Origin: DASSJF01 sp035280345
GTDB lineage: Bacteria; Sysuimicrobiota; Sysuimicrobiia; Sysuimicrobiales; Segetimicrobiaceae
Reading direction: 5' to 3'
NCBI GenBank assembly: GCA_035280345.1
Contig: DATEGA010000299.1
Location: 1-5,811 of the forward strand
DNA: 5,811 nucleotides
Under the pieces are notes generated by a model. The model made no database searches, was not told where the DNA came from, and was given only the letters and a program-made list of their open reading frames with translations. Of the stretch, positions 3,595 to 5,811 are shown piece after piece; the stretch's first letter is position 1; each line of letters starts with the position of its first letter. The translations under genes and the position numbers were made by a program.

Positions 3595-5811
3595 ATGAGG
3601 CGAGGCAGCAGGATCCGCGGCAAGATCGCCGCGGTGATCCTGATTTGCATGATTCCGGTGTTGGTGCTCGCGATCGTGCTCTACGCCGAGCGCACAGCGG
3701 ACCGGCGGTCCACGGTCGTGCGGACCCAGGAAGACCTGGCGCGCGCGCTCGCCGAGCAGGTGACCGCGTTCTTCGCGAACGCGGTCCGCACGGAACGCCT
3801 CGCCGGCGCGGCCGTGACCGGGCAGCCGTATCCTGTGAGCGGCATCGCGCAGTTGTTCGCCGGGATCCGGCGCGCCGAGCCCGCCTTTCAGCGTCTCACA
3901 CTCGCCGATCTCTCCGGCCGGATCGAAGCCGGCGACCCGGCGTCGCCGCTCAGCGCGCAGCTCACGGGCACGGCGTACAAGCAAGTGCAGGAGGGGTCGC
4001 CGTGGGCCGTCGGTCAGCCGCAGTCCATCGGCGGCCATCCGCTTGTGGAGGTCACGACGGCGATCATCAGCGACGGCCGCCCCGTCGCCCTCGTCGACGG
4101 GGTCGTCGACCTGACGATGCTGCCGGCGTCCGCGCCGAGCGCGACGACGCCTGATGCCGACGCCGTGGTCCTTGACCGCGACGGCCACGTCATGTTTGAT
4201 CTGCGGGCCGGCGCGCGGTCCGCGGAAGCCCTGCGGGCGGTTCCCGCGGTTGCCGCAGCCCTGCAGGGCCGCGTGGGCGACATCACCGGGTATGAAGATC
4301 CGCAGACCGGCCGTCGCGACATCGGGGCGGCCGTGCCGGTTTCGTCGGTCGGCTGGGCTGCGGTCGTCCTCGTGCCGGAGTCGTCCGCGTACGAGCCGGT
4401 CAGGCGCGAGACCCTGACCGAGGCGATCTGGCTCTCGGCGTACGTCATCGTCGGCCTCGGGCTGGCGTGGGTGCTCGGCGGCGAATTGAGCCGGCCGATC
4501 CAGGCGCTGGCGCGCGCCGCGGAGCGGGTGGGGCACGGGGATGTGGGATACCGCGTCCCGGTCCGGCGCACCGATGAGCTCGGCGAGCTGGCCGTCGCGT
4601 TCAACGAGATGAGCGCGCAGCTGGAGCGGTCTGTGCGCGAGATGAGCGCCGTACAGGCCGTCAGTGACGTTGCGCTTTCCACCGTCCGGGTGGACGACCT
4701 GCTGCCGCCGCTCGTGCAGCGCATCGTCTCCGCGCTCGACGGCGACAGCGGCGTCATCTGGTTCGTCGACGACACGACGGGCGAGCTCGTGGTGCCCGAG
4801 GCGTTCCGTGGGATCCCGGGAACCACGCGGCGCCTCGGCCAGGGCGCCGGTCTCCCGGGGCGGACGGCACGCGGCTACCGGGCGGTCCAGATGGTCGACG
4901 CGGCCTCGCTGCGCGCGGTCGATCCGGATCTCGCCGATCACGGCGTGCAGGCGGCGCTCAGCGTGCCGCTCCGCGCGGGTGGCGACGCGATCGGTGTGAT
5001 GCAGGTGCTGTCGCGCAGTCCCCGCGAGTTCGGACCGGCGGAGATCCGCCTCGTCGAGATCTTCGCCGACCGCGTCGCGCTGGCCGTCAGCAACGCCCGC
5101 ACCTACGAACGGCAGCACGAAATCGGCCGGATCATCCAGCAGGCGCTGATGCCGGCGCCGAGCGTCCGGCTGCCGGGGCTCGCGGTGGCGGGACGGTACC
5201 AGCCGAGCCGCGAGGTCGGCGGCGACTTCTACGCAGTGTTGCCGCTCGCCGAGGGGCGCGTCGGCCTCGCCATTGCCGACGTTGCGGGCAAGGGCATTCC
5301 CGCTGCGACCCTTGCCGCACGCACCCGCTACCTGCTGGAGGCGCTGGCGCAGGACGGCCGTGATCCTGCCGATGTGCTGGGCCGGCTGAACGCGGCGCTT
5401 GTGCCGGATTCGGCCTCGTCGCTCTTCGTGAGCTTGTTCTACGGCGTGCTGACACCCGCGGCCGGTGTGTTCCGGTACGCAAGCGCGGGACACGTGCCGC
5501 CGGTTTTGCTGCGTGCCGGCGCGCCGGAGGGTGCCTTCCTCGACGTCACCGGGCTACTGCTCGGCATCCTCCCGGAAGCCCGATACGTCTCCCGCCAGAC
5601 CGCGGTCGCGCCCGGCGACCTCGTCGTACTCTACACGGACGGCGTGACCGAAGCGCGGCGCTCCGACAGCGAACTCTTCGGCGAGTCGCACCTCGTCTCG
5701 GTCGTCACGGCGGCGCGCGACGGGACCGCCGACGACGTGGCCGACGCCGTGATGCGCGCGGTGACCGACTGGGCCGGCGGCGGCCCGCGCGACGACCGCG
5801 CCCTGGCCGTT
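3595..5811 (+). CDS. Membrane sensor phosphatase: dCache-HAMP-GAF-SpoIIE/PP2C (3' end outside window)
   Basis: The frame runs from ATG 3595 to the right edge without a stop, giving 739 visible residues. Only a short tail should be missing, since the closing PP2C motif is already present. Domain order: TM1 about 11-31; an extracellular dCache-like sensor about 32-275, with the typical membrane-proximal VLDRDGHVMFD (192-202) and VSSVGWAAVVLVPE (249-262); TM2 about 277-297; HAMP about 298-349 (SRPIQALARAAE and the DELGELAVAFNEM helix); GAF about 355-500; SpoIIE/PP2C from about 508. Metal-binding residues are intact: Asp544 in GGDFY, Asp562 in DVAGKG, Asp682 in YTDGVTE and Asp733/Asp734 near the end; AGHVPP is also present. 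It is therefore probably an active Ser/Thr phosphatase that dephosphorylates the adjacent STAS protein, with an extracellular ligand read by dCache and perhaps a small molecule by GAF. GGGCGGGG (3582-3589) is a weak ribosome site. An in-frame TAA at 3556 excludes a longer start. Confidence 0.93.
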   Translation, partial: MRRGSRIRGKIAAVILICMIPVLVLAIVLYAERTADRRSTVVRTQEDLARALAEQVTAFFANAVRTERLAGAAVTGQPYPVSGIAQLFAGIRRAEPAFQRLTLADLSGRIEAGDPASPLSAQLTGTAYKQVQEGSPWAVGQPQSIGGHPLVEVTTAIISDGRPVALVDGVVDLTMLPASAPSATTPDADAVVLDRDGHVMFDLRAGARSAEALRAVPAVAAALQGRVGDITGYEDPQTGRRDIGAAVPVSSVGWAAVVLVPESSAYEPVRRETLTEAIWLSAYVIVGLGLAWVLGGELSRPIQALARAAERVGHGDVGYRVPVRRTDELGELAVAFNEMSAQLERSVREMSAVQAVSDVALSTVRVDDLLPPLVQRIVSALDGDSGVIWFVDDTTGELVVPEAFRGIPGTTRRLGQGAGLPGRTARGYRAVQMVDAASLRAVDPDLADHGVQAALSVPLRAGGDAIGVMQVLSRSPREFGPAEIRLVEIFADRVALAVSNARTYERQHEIGRIIQQALMPAPSVRLPGLAVAGRYQPSREVGGDFYAVLPLAEGRVGLAIADVAGKGIPAATLAARTRYLLEALAQDGRDPADVLGRLNAALVPDSASSLFVSLFYGVLTPAAGVFRYASAGHVPPVLLRAGAPEGAFLDVTGLLLGILPEARYVSRQTAVAPGDLVVLYTDGVTEARRSDSELFGESHLVSVVTAARDGTADDVADAVMRAVTDWAGGGPRDDRALAV

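Noticed and set aside
2695..5493. A 932-codon open frame on the minus strand opposite the membrane protein, STAS and phosphatase genes.
   Set aside because: It lies antisense to three genes with clear domains. Its product is Arg/His/Pro-rich low-complexity sequence with no motif, as expected for an antisense frame in very GC-rich DNA.
1..5811. Scan for tRNA, riboswitch, CRISPR, insertion-sequence or phage signals.
   Set aside because: Nothing was seen. The coding regions fill almost the whole window, the gaps are 50 bases or less, and no regular direct repeats or mobile-element motifs are present.

Overview
This is a very GC-rich, gene-dense window with no gap over about 50 bases. It holds seven protein-coding regions, two of them cut by the window edges. 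I see no tRNA, rRNA, CRISPR array, insertion sequence or phage gene. Strong G/C bias at third codon positions, good Shine-Dalgarno sites of the AAAGGAGG/GGAGG type, and a STAS plus SpoIIE-like phosphatase pair suggest a GC-rich Terrabacteria-type bacterium (Actinobacteriota, GC-rich Bacillota, Chloroflexota, Armatimonadota or a related candidate phylum). This is inference; no marker gene fixes the lineage.

Layout. The left edge (2-175, +) is the acidic, helical C-terminal tail of an unidentified protein. It converges on a two-gene minus-strand operon. Reading leftward, an iron-containing alcohol dehydrogenase (2032 down to 851) overlaps by ATGA a HAD-superfamily phosphatase of the phosphoglycolate phosphatase/PpaX type (854 down to 201). 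A 49-base divergent intergenic region (2033-2081) carries back-to-back extended -10 elements on one near-palindrome. Rightward from it runs a plus-strand run of four genes with gaps of 13, 27 and 36 bases: 5'-methylthioadenosine phosphorylase (2082-2882), a 92-residue two-helix membrane protein of unknown function (2896-3174), a STAS anti-sigma-factor antagonist (3202-3558), and a large membrane sensor phosphatase (3595 to the right edge) with the order TM, extracellular dCache-like sensor, TM, HAMP, GAF, SpoIIE/PP2C.

How the genes may work together. The phosphatase and the STAS protein form the classic output half of a partner-switching pathway: an extracellular or cytosolic cue activates the phosphatase, which dephosphorylates the STAS protein, which then sequesters an anti-sigma kinase. 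The kinase and sigma factor are not in the window. Methylthioadenosine phosphorylase clears the by-product of polyamine and related SAM-dependent synthesis. Its divergent neighbours, an alcohol dehydrogenase and a sugar-phosphate-type phosphatase, are compatible with a dihydroxyacetone-phosphate-shunt style of 5-methylthioribose or 5-deoxyribose disposal, but that link rests only on position. No clearly novel system is proven here. The least explained elements are the divergent promoter, the possible leaderless dehydrogenase start, and the joining of nucleoside salvage with a stress-signalling cassette through an unknown small membrane protein.
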